Shown here piece by piece: positions 63,045 through 64,000 of a stretch of 64,000 nt of DNA (positions are counted from its first letter, which is position 1; every line of letters starts with the position of its first letter). The position numbers and the translations under genes are program-made. The stretch is taken from contig CAKRLV010000012.1 in the NCBI GenBank assembly GCA_934359755.1, positions 5,924-69,923 of the forward strand, written 5' to 3'. The notes beneath the pieces were generated by a model that was not told the origin of the DNA, ran no database searches, and saw nothing but the letters and a program-made list of their open reading frames with translations. Source of the stretch: an uncultured Agathobacter sp. (lineage in GTDB: Bacteria > Bacillota > Clostridia > Lachnospirales > Lachnospiraceae).

Positions 63045-64000
63045 ATGAGAAAGTTATGTGGAAGTATAAGAAGAATTGCAGTATTTTTTATGGTTGTAAT
63101 GCTTACAGTTCAGACAGCAACAGTTACACCTGTTTTTGCAGAGGGACAGGATAACAAATTGCAGGTAGAGATTTTTGTAACAAAGCACGATGATCGTGGA
63201 ACTTCAAGAGAAGACTTCTATTACATTGGAAAGGCAAATATTACATATCCTGCGAATGTTTCATTGGATGCTATATATGATGACATATTAAAGCAGGGCA
63301 AAAATGAACTTTCATGGAGCGATGCACAGCACTATGGAGTTAAGGTTGATTTTGATATACAAAGCGATGAATTTGCCACAGAAAAGAACTGCCAGGGTTC
63401 AAAACAGTACAACAAATTAGATAATATCAAGAGCGACGAAGAAAAAGAAATGAATGAGTCTTTTTCATGGCTTAGAATAAGAAGACGAAAAATAGGACAT
63501 TGGCATATTGATGGAGCTCTTGATTTTACTAAGAAGCAGACATATAAGGTAACATTTCGTGATGCGGATGGTACAATTTTAGACGAACAGGATGTTAAAG
63601 AAGGTGAGTCTGCAAAAGCACCATCAAATCCAACAAAAGAAGGATATACATTTACAGGATGGGACAAGTCACTTGATAATATTTCAGGAGACACTGATAT
63701 TACAGCAGAGTATGAGGTAATCAAGAACAAGGTTACTTTTGAAGACGAAAATGGAAATAAAATTAAAGATGTAGAGGTTGAATATAACGGAAGTGTATCA
63801 GAAAATGATATTCCACAAGCTCCAGAGAAGGAAGGATATACTTTCGTAGGATGGGATACAGACCTTGATAATATCACAGAGGATATAACTGTAAGACCAA
63901 AATACGAGAAGAATGAAGAGCCAGAGCAGCCAACAGAGCCAACAAAGCCAGAGCAGCCAACAGAGCCAACAAAGCCAGAGCAGCCAACAGAGCCAACAAA
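63045..64000 (+). CDS. Secreted protein with InlB-B repeats and PEQPTEPTK repeats, cut by window edge
   Basis: ATG 63045 with TAGGAGG upstream; open to the end of the window (318 codons). Signal peptide IRRIAVFFMVVMLTVQTATV...FA. An N-terminal domain of ~130 residues is not recognised. Then two Listeria-Bacteroides (InlB-B) repeats: YKVTFRDADGTILDEQDVKE with EGYTFTGWDKSLDN (~165-230) and KVTFEDENGNKIKDVEVEYN with EGYTFVGWDTDLDN (~230-290). From ~292 a 27-bp/9-residue tandem repeat PEQPTEPTK begins, a wall-spanning stalk type. A surface adhesin or wall-anchored protein is likely. Confidence 0.88.
   Translation, partial: MRKLCGSIRRIAVFFMVVMLTVQTATVTPVFAEGQDNKLQVEIFVTKHDDRGTSREDFYYIGKANITYPANVSLDAIYDDILKQGKNELSWSDAQHYGVKVDFDIQSDEFATEKNCQGSKQYNKLDNIKSDEEKEMNESFSWLRIRRRKIGHWHIDGALDFTKKQTYKVTFRDADGTILDEQDVKEGESAKAPSNPTKEGYTFTGWDKSLDNISGDTDITAEYEVIKNKVTFEDENGNKIKDVEVEYNGSVSENDIPQAPEKEGYTFVGWDTDLDNITEDITVRPKYEKNEEPEQPTEPTKPEQPTEPTKPEQPTEPT
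63917..64000 (+). repeat. 27-bp tandem repeat coding PEQPTEPTK, continues past the window
   Basis: Three visible units of a 27-bp sequence, identical to each other, in frame with the secreted protein. Confidence 0.92.

Overview
The window looks like chromosome of a Gram-positive anaerobe of the Lachnospiraceae (Clostridia). Pointers are AT-rich DNA, strong GGAGG-type ribosome sites, a SpoVT-type sporulation regulator, the anaerobic cobalamin route with a CbiJ-CbiE-CbiT fusion, YesL, DUF3877 and LTA-synthase family proteins, and Rpn/PDDEXK and AAA-ATPase_like/PDDEXK_9 families common in that group. The genus cannot be fixed from sequence reading alone. No tRNA, rRNA or CRISPR was recognised.

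Region 1 (1-13.4 kb) is one long + strand cobalamin operon with mostly overlapping genes: cobU (end only), cobS, a second very short CobU-like gene, an alpha-ribazole-phosphatase-like gene, cbiB, a CobD-like aminotransferase, cbiC, cbiD, cbiF, cbiG, cbiH, a cbiJ-cbiE-cbiT fusion, a peptidase-U32-like protein and cbiA, ended by a bidirectional terminator. Several of these genes carry in-frame minisatellites exactly at N-terminal tails or interdomain linkers.

Region 2 (13.4-21.4 kb) is the most interesting accessory block. One side carries an HPr-kinase-like protein, a PqqD-like protein, a 152-residue candidate precursor and an ABC exporter (all -), with an S24/S26 peptidase facing them. Diverging from it are a 77-residue protein, a radical SAM enzyme and a membrane protein ending in an alternating Cys-Ala tail. 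Together they look like a peptide or protein modification and export system, or two adjacent ones.

Region 3 (21.4-29.4 kb) holds an HD hydrolase, an aldo/keto reductase and a lactococcin-972-type ABC module (two FtsX permeases, ATPase, DUF1266 protein, and a decayed bacteriocin-like remnant). The module is flanked by 283-bp direct repeats that each encode the start of an AgrC-like sensor. The right-hand repeat truncates a minus-strand membrane protein gene.

Region 4 (29.8-36.7 kb) is four tandem genes, each exactly 524 codons, for AAA-ATPase_like/PDDEXK_9 proteins. They have near-identical promoters and a mosaic pattern of sequence exchange, and a 38-bp minisatellite lies between them.

Region 5 (36.8-64 kb) is mostly housekeeping: GH13 glucosidase with a divergent AraC regulator, AlaX-like protein, galM, a 2-hydroxyacid dehydrogenase, zinc phospholipase C-like protein, LTA synthase-like protein, a DHH-HAD fusion, aroE, aroK, YesL-like protein, an ECF sigma/anti-sigma/secreted protein operon, a broken lipoprotein gene, a rhodanese-TtcA fusion, DUF3877, an Rpn-like nuclease, YoaK-like and MATE transporters, SulP permease, spoVT, and the start of a secreted InlB-B-repeat protein. 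A non-coding element shared by 41.5 and 55.7 kb, and duplicated translation starts before araC and the dehydrogenase gene, show that short duplications are frequent in this genome.
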